Notes: a model not told the origin generated them from the letters alone. 64,000 nt of DNA from Crocinitomix catalasitica ATCC 23190 (GCF_000621625.1 NZ_JHXV01000011.1:62001-126000), one strand, 5' to 3'; shown: positions 46,079-54,362, counted from the stretch's first letter. Numbers and translations: made by a program.

Positions 46079-47281
46079 TTATCTTTCGGATAATGTTGAT
46101 GCAACATCTATTCGAGTTGCTCGCCAAGCTGGAATTAAGGAAGCTAAAATTCCAACTAAAAGAGTCGTCAATAATAACCAAATCTCCTCGTATTGGTATC
46201 CTAGATCGAATTCAAAATTCATTTCATTTTGGGACTTTATATTGATAAAGTAGAGACCAATGCGGCTTAAAATTGTACCCAATATATAACCGATGCCAGC
46301 TAATAAAATTCCTTCTATTAAAAGTAATTTAAACAGATCCACTAATCTATAGCCTACAGTTCGCATTAAAGCCAATTCATATTTCCGCTCTTTTAATCTT
46401 CCGTACAAAGCAAAAAACACACTCAATCCAGCCATTGTTATAATTCCACCGGCAATCAGTTTTAATGTTTTTGTGCCGATTCCCATCATATAATATAACC
46501 GATTGATTTCTAATCCTGGTAAAACTGCTTGCATATTGGTTTGCTGGTTGATTTTACGAGGTATATTCAAAACGGCTAATTTCGTTTTACATTTCAATAA
46601 TATAGCGGTAATTTCTTTGTTTTTATATGCGTTTAAACTGTCTGACGCGTGATGGTTGTGATGGCTATGTGTGTCATGTACTTGCCAAACACTTTCAATA
46701 TTTGTCAAAATCAAGTCATCTAGTACCGTATTGGTCATTGATAGGATTCCGACGACGGTATATGGTTGATCTTTGTGGATATGCCCTTCGTGTTGTTCGC
46801 CATGTGTACCTAAAAAGTTATCGCCAATTTTAAGACCAAGTTGCTTTGCAATATCAGCACCGATAACAGTCTCCATATTTTCTGTATAAAGATGTCCTTG
46901 GGCGAATGTGCCATTGTACTTATCGATATAAGATTTAGTGGTGCCTAAAATGCGATATCCTTTATGGCTATCACCATAAGCAAGCGGAATTGCTTCATCA
47001 ATCATGGGGTCATTCATTATTTTTTCAGCTGCGGACATTTTGATATTCCCAGTAGGTGCATCTATATGATAAACGGACGAAAGTACGAGTTGCAAAGGGC
47101 TTCCTTTGGCACCGACTACGAGATCAATATCTTGCATGTCCCGCCCGAACTTTTCTGTGACCTGGTTTTGAATCGACAATAGTAGAGAAATTATACCTGT
47201 TCCAAATAATAATAGGATAACACAAAGTATTGAATTCAGAGGTTGATGGATGATATTTTTCCAGGCAATTTTCAATATCAT
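46079..47281 (-). CDS. FtsX/MacB-type ABC transporter permease with His-rich loops
   Basis: 400 aa. One N-terminal helix (LNSILCVILLLFGTGIISLL), a large extracytoplasmic domain, then three helices near the C-terminus (AGGIITMAGLSVFFALY, LLIEGILLAGIGYILGTI, LLLTTLLVGILASLIPAW) with the FtsX motif ERKYELALMRTVG and the terminal PAWRATRIDVASTL. The extracytoplasmic domain has two His-rich segments: about residues 159-168 (GEQHEGHIH) and about 199-212 (VHDTHSHHNHHASD). Members usually move lipoproteins or substrates mechanically, but the His loops point to metal binding. The gene is 1 bp from the ATPase gene and 6 bp from the DUF3299-like gene. Confidence 0.88.
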   Translation of the reverse strand: MILKIAWKNIIHQPLNSILCVILLLFGTGIISLLLSIQNQVTEKFGRDMQDIDLVVGAKGSPLQLVLSSVYHIDAPTGNIKMSAAEKIMNDPMIDEAIPLAYGDSHKGYRILGTTKSYIDKYNGTFAQGHLYTENMETVIGADIAKQLGLKIGDNFLGTHGEQHEGHIHKDQPYTVVGILSMTNTVLDDLILTNIESVWQVHDTHSHHNHHASDSLNAYKNKEITAILLKCKTKLAVLNIPRKINQQTNMQAVLPGLEINRLYYMMGIGTKTLKLIAGGIITMAGLSVFFALYGRLKERKYELALMRTVGYRLVDLFKLLLIEGILLAGIGYILGTILSRIGLYFINIKSQNEMNFEFDLGYQYEEIWLLLTTLLVGILASLIPAWRATRIDVASTLSER

Positions 47282-47282
47282 A

Positions 47283-47915
47283 TCAAGCCAAATTTAGATT
47301 GTCTAATTCAATACAGTGATTGATTTCATTTTTCACACGCGCATCATGCGAGACCACGATTAATGCTGCATTATTGTTAATGGCCTCCTGATGCAAGAGT
47401 TGAATAACTTTTGAGCAGTTTTTATTGTCTAACGCACTGGTGGGTTCATCTGCCAATATAAGTTTAGGTTGATTCATCAGCGCTCTTGCAATGGTAACCC
47501 TTTGTTTTTGCCCTACACTAAGCTGTTTAGGGAATCGATTTAAAAGGTTGTTTATTTGTAATCGTTCTGCAATTGACTTTGCTTTTTCTCGGTTTACAGC
47601 GTAAGGAGAAAGAAGTAAATTTTCTATGACAGTCAAGGATTCAATGAAATAGGATTGTTGAAAGACAAGACCGATTTCGCTCCCTCTAAATTGATCCATT
47701 TTTTTGGATGTAAAACTATTTATTTCTTCATTATTCATGCGTATTGTTCCGCTGGTGGGACGCATTAAACCAGCTAATAAATGTAATAATGTGGTTTTAC
47801 CGCTACCAGATTCGCCAGATATAACTATAGATTCACCACTTTCAATAGCAATATTGGGGAAAGAAAGCTGCGTCGTTTTAGAGTAATTATAGGTGACATT
47901 GGTAGTCTTAATCAT
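47283..47915 (-). CDS. ABC transporter ATPase (LolD/MacB type)
   Basis: 210 aa, slightly short but complete. Walker A ISGESGSGKTTLL, Q-loop VFQQSYF, signature LSVGQKQRVTIARAL, Walker B KLILADEPTSALD and H-loop VSHD are all present. This is the MacB/LolD subclass that drives FtsX-type permeases. The gene is 12 bp after the MerC-like gene and 1 bp before the permease gene, in one operon. Confidence 0.93.
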   Translation of the reverse strand: MIKTTNVTYNYSKTTQLSFPNIAIESGESIVISGESGSGKTTLLHLLAGLMRPTSGTIRMNNEEINSFTSKKMDQFRGSEIGLVFQQSYFIESLTVIENLLLSPYAVNREKAKSIAERLQINNLLNRFPKQLSVGQKQRVTIARALMNQPKLILADEPTSALDNKNCSKVIQLLHQEAINNNAALIVVSHDARVKNEINHCIELDNLNLA

Positions 47916-47927
47916 TGAAGATTGTTT

Positions 47928-48338
47928 TTATGCTGAGCAACATTTATCTTTTGTACAATGGCAATATTTTCGATTATAAAAGTGTAAAAATACAATACTT
48001 AATGAAGGGATGTAAATAAACCAATGTGGTATAGGAATTAGGTGTAGGGATTCGTTTAAAATAATGGCAGCTAAAAGAGTCCATGACAACCAAAGAGTGA
48101 TGCGGACCCACTTTTTTATGGAATGTTTGGTAGCAAAATAGATGGCAATTAAAGCGACGATTAAGAAAGTATAATCAATTAATTTCCACCAAGCAGGAGT
48201 TGCTGAACAAGTCGTTGCAACACAGGCATGCGTGATAAAAACAAAGGGAGTGGCGATGCAATGGATAAGGCAAAGACTACTGGCCATTATTCCGATCGCA
48301 TCGGCTTTAGAGTTTTGTATTTTTAAAATATTTGACAT
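47928..48338 (-). CDS. MerC-domain membrane protein with Cys/His-rich tail
   Basis: 136 aa from ATG 48338. The in-frame ATG at 48380 must be wrong because its first codons run through an operator and the promoter. Four membrane helices (AIGIMASSLCLIHCIATPFV; FLIVALIAIYFATK; LWLSWTLLAAIILNESL; WFIYIPSLSIVFLHF). The first helix carries the MerC-type C-LIHC metal pair, and the tail YCHCTKDKCC is a probable metal-binding site. MerC proteins transport Hg or other ions. First gene of the operon and the one directly behind the TGCAACA-type palindromes. Confidence 0.85.
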   Translation of the reverse strand: MSNILKIQNSKADAIGIMASSLCLIHCIATPFVFITHACVATTCSATPAWWKLIDYTFLIVALIAIYFATKHSIKKWVRITLWLSWTLLAAIILNESLHLIPIPHWFIYIPSLSIVFLHFYNRKYCHCTKDKCCSA

Positions 48339-48363
48339 GACAATGTGTTTTCCTGTTTGATAA

Positions 48364-48380
48364 ATGCAACAATGATGCAA
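48364..48380 (-). promoter_or_regulatory. Operator 2: imperfect Fur/Zur-type palindrome over the -7 element
   Basis: ATGCAACA-A-TGATGCAA (7-1-7 layout, two mismatches from symmetry in the right arm) lies 26 bp upstream of the MerC ATG and overlaps the TACATTTG -7 element. Its centre is 37 bp from that of operator 1. The 7-1-7 architecture is typical of Fur-superfamily repressors. Confidence 0.6.
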
Positions 48381-48406
48381 ATGTAATACTTTTCTTTATT
48401 ATGCAA
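48378..48406 (-). promoter_or_regulatory. Promoter of the metal-starvation operon (TTG-N18-TACATTTG)
   Basis: On the minus strand TTG (48406-48404), 18 bp, then TACATTTG (48385-48378). This fits TTG-N17-23-TAnnTTTG. The TTG lies inside operator 1 and the TACATTTG overlaps operator 2, so a bound repressor would block both elements. Transcription would start near 48370 and give a leader of about 30 nt. Confidence 0.65.
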
Positions 48407-48417
48407 CATTGTTGCAT
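48401..48417 (-). promoter_or_regulatory. Operator 1: perfect palindrome over the -33 element
   Basis: ATGCAACA-T-TGTTGCAT, a perfect 8-bp inverted repeat with a 1-nt spacer. The TTG of the -33 element lies inside it. The size and 7-1-7 symmetry fit a Zur or other Fur-family box. The identity of the regulator is inferred because no fur/zur gene is in the window. Confidence 0.75.
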
Positions 48418-48515
48418 GTAAAAAAAATAGGCAAATTCATTACTTTATTAATATAACAGTATGAAATTCAGAACATCTTTATGAAAATACGAACGAAAAA
48501 ATATTGATAATGCTT

Positions 48516-48523
48516 TACTTTTG
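48516..48523 (+). promoter_or_regulatory. Candidate -7 element of the serine hydrolase gene
   Basis: TACTTTTG matches TAnnTTTG and lies 30 bp upstream of the ATG at 48554. No TTG at the expected spacing. Confidence 0.35.
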
Positions 48524-48553
48524 TCGAATAAAGAATTAAAAATCAGATATAAG

Positions 48554-49573
48554 ATGAAACGAATAACGAATGTGTCACTATTATTTGGATTAGCTTCATT
48601 AATGCTGTTTAGCGCTTGCCAAAAGGATCTTTTACTTCTCGAAAAATCTATTGAAAAGGAGTTAGAAAGAGGCATTGAATCAGGATTCGACGGCATTATT
48701 ATTTATGTCAATCAAGCTGGCAAGTCCTCATTATACAGTGCTGGTTGGAAAAACAGAGCACAACAAATACCAGCAGATCCTCATGCCTTATTTAAAATTG
48801 CAAGCATTAGTAAACTTTACGAAGCGGCGGCGGTTTCAAAATTAGTGGCATCAGGACAATTATCACTAGAAAGTACGCTGTCAGAACTTATTCCAGAAGT
48901 TGATGGTAAAATAGAAAACGCAGATAAAATAACACTAAAGATGATGTTAGGGCATCGGAGCGGTATTCCTGACTTTATTTACCAACCTGATTTTGAAAAT
49001 AGTGATCCCAACGAATCGTATTTAACCACCGCAGCACTTATATTTAATCAATCAGCTGATTTTAAACCCGATAAAAAATACGGTTATTCAAATACCAACT
49101 ATCTTTTAATAGGGGAGATTATGGATAGAACTTTAGACTATCCTCATCATGATTATATTAAAAACGAATTGCTTATTCCGAACGGATTAACCAATACATA
49201 CAGTCTTTATTCTGAGGTTGATTCGAATGAAGTGATGAGTGGTTATTACAAGGGATATGATCCCGATTTGAAATCTGATTTATATACCCGTCCAGGAGGT
49301 TCTATGGTGGCAACAGCTGAAGATGTTGGGCAATTTTTGCGTTATTTAATTGATGGTACTTTGTTCAATGAAAATGAGCAAAAAATTTATTCTTCCATTT
49401 ACGAATACGAACATACAGGATGGTCACCAGGCTATACCAGTATAGCTCGATATAATAGTGATGTAGACGCTATTGTAATTCAGTTTGTAAGTACTGGTCA
49501 TAATAGTTTATTTTGGTCCGAATTAGAAGGCATGTATGGAAGAATAAATAAAATTATAGAGAAAGAAAACTAA
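48554..49573 (+). CDS. Serine hydrolase, beta-lactamase class C/DD-peptidase family lipoprotein
   Basis: 339 aa from ATG 48554, chosen because it gives a lipoprotein signal (SLMLFSACQK, lipobox FSAC). The serine-active-site motif FKIASISKLYEAAAV (SxxK), the YSN motif YGYSNTNYLL and the later HTGWSPGYTS region (HxG-like) place it in the AmpC/EstB-like family. Substrates in this family range from penicillins to esters and D-peptides. The neighbour downstream is 4 bp away. Confidence 0.85.
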   Translation: MKRITNVSLLFGLASLMLFSACQKDLLLLEKSIEKELERGIESGFDGIIIYVNQAGKSSLYSAGWKNRAQQIPADPHALFKIASISKLYEAAAVSKLVASGQLSLESTLSELIPEVDGKIENADKITLKMMLGHRSGIPDFIYQPDFENSDPNESYLTTAALIFNQSADFKPDKKYGYSNTNYLLIGEIMDRTLDYPHHDYIKNELLIPNGLTNTYSLYSEVDSNEVMSGYYKGYDPDLKSDLYTRPGGSMVATAEDVGQFLRYLIDGTLFNENEQKIYSSIYEYEHTGWSPGYTSIARYNSDVDAIVIQFVSTGHNSLFWSELEGMYGRINKIIEKEN

Positions 49574-49577
49574 AGAC

Positions 49578-50123
49578 ATGAAGCATTTATTAATTACGAT
49601 CCTTATTGGGTTAATGGCATTAGCTGGTAAAGCACAAAACGAAACCACAGCAAGTAAGTTTGGCTTTGCAATAAATTCGAGTATTAGTGGTGAAATTTAT
49701 CCTATTCGATTGGTTCCAAGTATAACTTACTTGAAGAATAAAAGTCAAATAGAGCTAGGTTTTGGTATACACCCTTTCATCAGAAAAGACCAGCATATTT
49801 TCAGTGGAGAATTCAATTATAAATATTTCCCGAATGGAACCGAGAAGAAATTCAATCTATACCTCATTGCCAACTTTTCCTATATCCATAATCCACGCAA
49901 AACTTTTTATCCTTCAACCTACAACTACTTTTTCTTGAATGGAGGTTATGGATTTCAATTAAGTCCTTTCAAAAACGCCTATATGGGAACCAATATGACT
50001 GTTGGAACATTCACCTATAGTAAGCAGTCTGAGATTCCTTATAAAAGTTTTATTAAGAAGGATTTCTTTGATGAATTCGGTTTTAATCTGGCTTTTCAGT
50101 TTAATATTGGGTACCGATTTTAA
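49578..50123 (+). CDS. Small outer-membrane barrel-like protein
   Basis: 181 aa with a signal peptide (ITILIGLMALAGKAQ). Alternating beta pattern (YLKNKSQIELGFGIHPFIRK, FNLYLIANFSYIHNP, GYGFQLSPFKNAYMGTNMTV) and a C-terminal Phe (FNLAFQFNIGYRF) fit a small outer-membrane beta-barrel. It lies 4 bp downstream of the serine hydrolase gene, so the two are probably one operon. Confidence 0.75.
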   Translation: MKHLLITILIGLMALAGKAQNETTASKFGFAINSSISGEIYPIRLVPSITYLKNKSQIELGFGIHPFIRKDQHIFSGEFNYKYFPNGTEKKFNLYLIANFSYIHNPRKTFYPSTYNYFFLNGGYGFQLSPFKNAYMGTNMTVGTFTYSKQSEIPYKSFIKKDFFDEFGFNLAFQFNIGYRF

Positions 50124-50151
50124 ATCATTAGCTTTTGCTTGAAGTACCAAA

Positions 50152-51018
50152 TTAATCAATAATACTATTCAAAATAAATGCTTCAATTTTTAAATTCTGT
50201 TCAGGATTTTGCACGTGTTTAGCATCTTGAAGGAGTTCCGTATGGTTTAATGATGGGAATATTTTTTTTACTCGTTTAAGCATTTTCTTACCGGGGAAAA
50301 GGATATCATTTGAAGCCGCAAAGATGTTTATTGACGTCTTTATTCGTTTAGCATGTTTAGTTTTAATGGTAGGAACTGGTGTGAAGTCCATTTTAAAATG
50401 GAGAAAGACTTTTGATAAATAATCAATTGCGAACTGATCTCTTTCAGTAAATACTTCAGCTAAAAATTGCTCCACATATTTCGTTTTTTGCGTACGCATG
50501 TATCGTTTCATAGGAATAAAAACCTTGAATAAGGCACGCAAGGGATTCCCATTTACTATATATGCCGGAGCAGATAAAAACACTTCTTTTATTTTACTTT
50601 CATCATATTCGAGTGTTTTAAGAATGATGAGACCCCCAAATGAAAAGCCGGCCATTGTGACGTTTTCCAATTTAAAATGAGCAATGATTTCGTTGATCCA
50701 TCGTCCATAAGAGTTATCTTTCATACTCAATATTTTACCTTCACTTTTGTTCGGCTGCGCTAAAACATCAACAGCGTAAACGTGGAATGATTGATTCAAG
50801 TTAGGATAAGTTTCAAAGGAAAGCGGTGCACATCCATTTGATCCATGAATTAACAAAATAGGTGGTTTATTTTCATCCCCACTAATAAGGATGTTTGTTT
50901 CTCCGAAAGTGGTGGTAATAGATGTAGATTCAACATCGATCTTCAAATCAGATAATTTCTGCTCATATAGAGCTAGTATTTTGTCTCTGCCGTTTTCAGT
51001 TTTAAAAAGTGACTTCAT
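50152..51018 (-). CDS. Alpha/beta hydrolase
   Basis: 288 aa. The oxyanion part is PPILLIHGSNGCAP, the nucleophile elbow is MAGFSFGGLIIL (Ser in GFSFGG), and the late ELLQDAKHVQNPEQN supplies the catalytic His. No signal peptide, so it is cytoplasmic. It is the last gene of an operon with DUF4386 and an 80-aa gene. Substrate unknown. Confidence 0.88.
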   Translation of the reverse strand: MKSLFKTENGRDKILALYEQKLSDLKIDVESTSITTTFGETNILISGDENKPPILLIHGSNGCAPLSFETYPNLNQSFHVYAVDVLAQPNKSEGKILSMKDNSYGRWINEIIAHFKLENVTMAGFSFGGLIILKTLEYDESKIKEVFLSAPAYIVNGNPLRALFKVFIPMKRYMRTQKTKYVEQFLAEVFTERDQFAIDYLSKVFLHFKMDFTPVPTIKTKHAKRIKTSINIFAASNDILFPGKKMLKRVKKIFPSLNHTELLQDAKHVQNPEQNLKIEAFILNSIID

Positions 51019-51049
51019 TCTATTTTCAATTAATTTATTTTTCTTTTAT

Positions 51050-51292
51050 TCACCAAGTCATAACTTTACAGTTAATCCCTATTTGAGACATTAGTTTGAT
51101 AATTTTTTTTTCACTAATAGATGCTTTCGTTTCTAATCGCAATACCTTATCTACATCCTCTATATCCACCGTCCATTGTAAGATCGATTGCTGATTGTCA
51201 AATATCGGTTTTAATTGGTTCAACTTTTCGTCATTCTCAATATTTGTTTTAAAAACTAAGACGTTACTTTCTTTTAAAAATCTAAATCTCAT
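51050..51292 (-). CDS. Small protein with ferredoxin-like (HMA-like) pattern, no metal Cys
   Basis: 80 aa. The strand-helix pattern (FRFLKESNVLVFKTNIENDE, VDKVLRLETKASISEKKIIK, SQIGINCKVM) resembles the heavy-metal-associated fold without a CxxC. Similar small proteins are often found beside DUF4386 genes, but the function is unknown. Its ATG lies 1 bp after the stop of the DUF4386 gene and it is followed by the alpha/beta hydrolase after 31 bp. Confidence 0.65.
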   Translation of the reverse strand: MRFRFLKESNVLVFKTNIENDEKLNQLKPIFDNQQSILQWTVDIEDVDKVLRLETKASISEKKIIKLMSQIGINCKVMTW

Positions 51293-51293
51293 A

Positions 51294-51926
51294 TTACGTA
51301 GTTTTTATGCCCTTAATCAATAACCAAAGTACAATGGCAATCTCCCCGAAAAAAGTAAATTCGCTGAAAGCAAATCCTAAGTTTATATCTAAAAAGTAGA
51401 TAAAACTATCTGCTAAATATCCAAAGCATGCGATATATAATAACACGCCTATCATCTTAGGTATAAATCCAGATTTATAGACCAAATATCCCATTGGAAA
51501 TAACCATATTCCCCAGAAAATCTGAGCTATATTCACCCCATATTTATGAAGATTTAGGAAAAGAGAAACTTGTTTTGCATCACCTAAAGATTCCAATACA
51601 GCTAAGTGATTCACTTCATTCAACATAGCGATAGGTACCGCTACTAAAATTGAGATTACCATAAATTGTGCAGCTTGTTTATGTACCGAGTTTAGTAATT
51701 GATATAATGCCAAAACTGTAAAAATTTGGATAATCTGGGTGACTAAGGCGCAAACTATACTTAATCTGAAGGTAAAAATGTCATCAGTAATATTTCGGAT
51801 GGTTGCAGCCATATCTCCAGGCGCTACGAATTGCATGGGTATATATAAGATTCCAAATACCCCAAAAGGAATTAATAAAAAGTAAAAGAATCCTGCAAGT
51901 CTTGCTATTTTTTTTGTTGGTCTCAT
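51294..51926 (-). CDS. DUF4386-family membrane protein
   Basis: 210 aa with about six membrane helices. The N-terminus IARLAGFFYFLLIPFGVFGI and the central NEVNHLAVLESLGDAKQVSL are typical of DUF4386. Function unknown. The ATG overlaps the TGA of the 49-aa gene upstream (ATGA), so translation is coupled. Confidence 0.88.
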   Translation of the reverse strand: MRPTKKIARLAGFFYFLLIPFGVFGILYIPMQFVAPGDMAATIRNITDDIFTFRLSIVCALVTQIIQIFTVLALYQLLNSVHKQAAQFMVISILVAVPIAMLNEVNHLAVLESLGDAKQVSLFLNLHKYGVNIAQIFWGIWLFPMGYLVYKSGFIPKMIGVLLYIACFGYLADSFIYFLDINLGFAFSEFTFFGEIAIVLWLLIKGIKTT

Positions 51927-52072
51927 TTAGTGGAGTTTTTAAAATTATATTTGTAAGCGGCTCCTAATAAAATCCCTATAGACATATAAAGAGCTAGATT
52001 ATCAGTAAATACTCCTATAACTACGCCAATAAGTAAGCCGATTGATAAAGAACGAGAAGTTGGGTTTTTCAT
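51923..52072 (-). CDS. 49-residue membrane microprotein
   Basis: 49 aa: MKNPTSRSLSIGLLIGVVIG start, then VFTDN, ALYMSIGILLGAAYKYN and a basic tail. Two hydrophobic segments with Gly/Ile/Leu spacing of close helix packing are separated by a short acidic turn. It starts 14 bp after the oxidoreductase stop, and its TGA overlaps the DUF4386 ATG by 4 nt (ATGA), as expected for a real coupled gene. Coding-like amino acid composition. No function known; it may bind the DUF4386 protein. Confidence 0.6.
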   Translation of the reverse strand: MKNPTSRSLSIGLLIGVVIGVFTDNLALYMSIGILLGAAYKYNFKNSTK

Positions 52073-52086
52073 ATTTTTATAATTGA

Positions 52087-53073
52087 TTATGACTTAGTTT
52101 GCTGCATACGAATCACTACATTACCTCTTTTTCGACCAGTATCTACATATCGATGCGCTTCTTGTATTTGGTTAAATGAATACATTTTATCAATTACGGG
52201 ACGTAACTTATTTTCAGACAACATTTCTTTAACCTTTTTTAAATCACGTATTTGAATATCCTTTTTACGCAACCCTGTCGCAGCAAATTTTAATTTCTTG
52301 TGACTAAATGGAGAGACAAAAAGCATGGTTAGTAAAGTTTTCATAGTCAATACTGGGGTAAGAAAAACACCCTTTACTTGCATGTGTTTTTTTGTTTTAG
52401 CATAGGAAAATTTACCTACGGTGTCGAATACCACATCAAATGTCACCGTACTTTTATCCAGTTCGTTTTTAGTATAATCGTAAACATTGTCAGCGCCAAG
52501 CTCTAGAACTAGCGACCTGTTTTTTCCGCTACATACTGCAGTTACTTCTGCTCCAAACTCTTTTGCCAATTGAATTGCCGCTGTTCCGATACTACCAGAA
52601 GCTCCATTAATCAATACTTTTTGTCCTTTTTTTATTTGTACTTGATCTGTAAAAAAAGCCAAAGCCGTACATGCTCCATCTACAATACCTGTAGCTTCTA
52701 CAGCACTTACATTATTGGGTTGATGTACTATTATTGCGTCATCGGGTAAACAAATATATTCTGCATAAGCTCCGCAATTCAAACCCGTTTCGGCAATTAC
52801 TTTATCCCCTTTTTTAAATCTTGTAACATCTTTACCAACTGCTTCAATAATGCCAGCGAGATCTGTTCCTGGAGTTTTGACTTTTGGTTTTGTTATTCCT
52901 GTAAACAAACGACCAAAATAAGGAGTGCCTTCACGCATCATACCACTTGCCCTTGTTATGGAAGTAGCTTCTATTTTAATTAATATTTCATTTAATTTTG
53001 GACTAGGCTTTTCTATATTTCTAATTTCTAAGACCTCCGGTCCACCATAAGCATTTACTACAACTGATTTCAT
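52087..53073 (-). CDS. Zinc-free MDR-superfamily NAD(P)-dependent oxidoreductase (quinone oxidoreductase-like)
   Basis: 328 aa from ATG 53073 (MKSVVVNAYGGPEVLEIRN); an upstream ATG at 53097 would add eight residues. The pattern of the MDR family is clear: PGTDLAGIIEAVGKDVTRFK, VLINGASGSIGTAAIQLAKE (Rossmann GxxGxxG) and ELGADNVYDY. The catalytic-zinc Cys/His set of alcohol dehydrogenases is not evident (NCGAYAEY only), so an NADPH:quinone reductase-like role is likelier. It is the second gene of the minus-strand operon that continues with the 49-aa protein and DUF4386. Confidence 0.88.
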   Translation of the reverse strand: MKSVVVNAYGGPEVLEIRNIEKPSPKLNEILIKIEATSITRASGMMREGTPYFGRLFTGITKPKVKTPGTDLAGIIEAVGKDVTRFKKGDKVIAETGLNCGAYAEYICLPDDAIIVHQPNNVSAVEATGIVDGACTALAFFTDQVQIKKGQKVLINGASGSIGTAAIQLAKEFGAEVTAVCSGKNRSLVLELGADNVYDYTKNELDKSTVTFDVVFDTVGKFSYAKTKKHMQVKGVFLTPVLTMKTLLTMLFVSPFSHKKLKFAATGLRKKDIQIRDLKKVKEMLSENKLRPVIDKMYSFNQIQEAHRYVDTGRKRGNVVIRMQQTKS

Positions 53074-53120
53074 AAGATTTAATTTAGATTTAGTCATTTA
53101 TTTCGATAAGGATTTAAGTA

Positions 53121-54281
53121 TTATTTATTCACCGTAGATTTGCCGCCTTTTAACAGCATCCACAAGGCAAAACCAATTTCACCAACAATCATAAAAATCA
53201 TAAAAATTGATTCGATAGTAGCTACAAAAGCAACAGGATTAGGGACTAATAGTATGCCAATATATTGGACCATATAACCAATCCCCGCTAAAATTAATAG
53301 CGTCTTGATAAGGATGATTAACCATTTTCGGCCGCCTTCATTCTTATATGTTAATCCGAGAACGATAAGATGCAATCCAAATACGATCAATCCCCAACCC
53401 CAAATACTATTAAAGGCATTCAAAAAATTATAACTCTGAATAACTGACCCTGTTGTTTGAGCCAAGACTAAAGCTGATGTTGCTGCTATTAAAAAGAGGG
53501 TATAAACTAGACGTAATATGCCACTTAATCCTGCAAGCTTCGATTGATCAAATTTTCTATCTTCCTTATCTTTTTTTGCTGTTTCAGGTGCGTCATTTCT
53601 ATAATATTTATACACACCTAGCGATACAAGTAAATCAAGTATGATAATACCTAACCAACCAAATAAAGAGCCTATAAATTTACCTGAATTTGCAGCTAAA
53701 TTTGCGCCGGTACTAACAGGATTACCGAGTACGAATATGCTAGTGAATGTAGGAAAAGAAAAGGCTGCAATAATTGCCATGAGGAGTAGAGACGCTCCAA
53801 TAATCATCGCAAGTTGACGCTTTGTAAATTTATTCGCTTTTTTTCTTTGCGCATTTTTGGTCACTTTAGCCTCCTTATTTTTGTGAACCTTAGGAGCAAT
53901 TTTAATTTTTCTTAAAATTTGTTCATCTTTCAGATCAGAACTGACATTTACTTGAATAGATTTATCTTTTAATTTCTGAGTTTCTACTCCGTCCTTATGA
54001 CCTTCAATAATCTTGTTTTCAGTATTTATTTCAATTGGACTATTCTCTATCGGTTTATACTCTTTTAAAGTATCGCTATGAATTTCTTCTTTTAATTCCT
54101 CTACAAATCGAGTCTTTTTTAAGGGGGTATTCTCCCGCTTAGTTTTGCCCATTTTAAAATTAGTAGAAACATGAAAACCTGGTCTGTATCGCCTTTTTTG
54201 GAAAGAAATTGAACAGGACGTAAAAATCATTGTTAGCATCAGTACCAGTAAAAGAAACTTTGTGTGAATGAACTTTTTCAT
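53121..54281 (-). CDS. Hypothetical membrane lipoprotein
   Basis: 386 aa. A lipobox (TMIFTSC, Cys about 23) is followed by a Lys/Glu-rich low-complexity region (about 24-150) and five or six membrane helices (QLAMIIGASLLLMAIIAAF, KFIGSLFGWLGIIILDLLV, LVYTLFLIAATSALVLAQT, GWGLIVFGLHLIVLGLTY, FVATIESIFMIFMIVGEIGF). The family is not recognised. It lies 47 bp before the oxidoreductase ATG, and may start the operon. A TATCTTTG promoter element and a perfect hairpin precede it. Confidence 0.7.
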   Translation of the reverse strand: MKKFIHTKFLLLVLMLTMIFTSCSISFQKRRYRPGFHVSTNFKMGKTKRENTPLKKTRFVEELKEEIHSDTLKEYKPIENSPIEINTENKIIEGHKDGVETQKLKDKSIQVNVSSDLKDEQILRKIKIAPKVHKNKEAKVTKNAQRKKANKFTKRQLAMIIGASLLLMAIIAAFSFPTFTSIFVLGNPVSTGANLAANSGKFIGSLFGWLGIIILDLLVSLGVYKYYRNDAPETAKKDKEDRKFDQSKLAGLSGILRLVYTLFLIAATSALVLAQTTGSVIQSYNFLNAFNSIWGWGLIVFGLHLIVLGLTYKNEGGRKWLIILIKTLLILAGIGYMVQYIGILLVPNPVAFVATIESIFMIFMIVGEIGFALWMLLKGGKSTVNK

Positions 54282-54316
54282 TTTATTTTTTTATTAAATG
54301 AGTTGTTTCTATTTAG

Positions 54317-54339
54317 CATCAATTATTTTTTAATTGATG
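54317..54339. repeat. 9-bp perfect palindrome in the leader of the gene at 53121
   Basis: CATCAATTA and TAATTGATG with a 5-nt T loop, about 36 bp upstream of the ATG at 54281 and downstream of the -7 element at 54363-54370. It would lie in the 5' leader or serve as a repressor site. No similar site was found in the window. Confidence 0.5.
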
Positions 54340-54362
54340 TATAAACCAACTCGATTACGGCA

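Noticed and set aside
48339-48380. N-terminal extension of the MerC-like gene from ATG 48380
   Set aside because: The extra 14 codons run through operator 2 and downstream of the -7 element; the ATG at 48338 gives a normal MerC-like protein.
48448-48696. Minus-strand frame of 82 codons
   Set aside because: It spans the promoter and signal peptide region of the serine hydrolase gene on the opposite strand; no recognisable protein.
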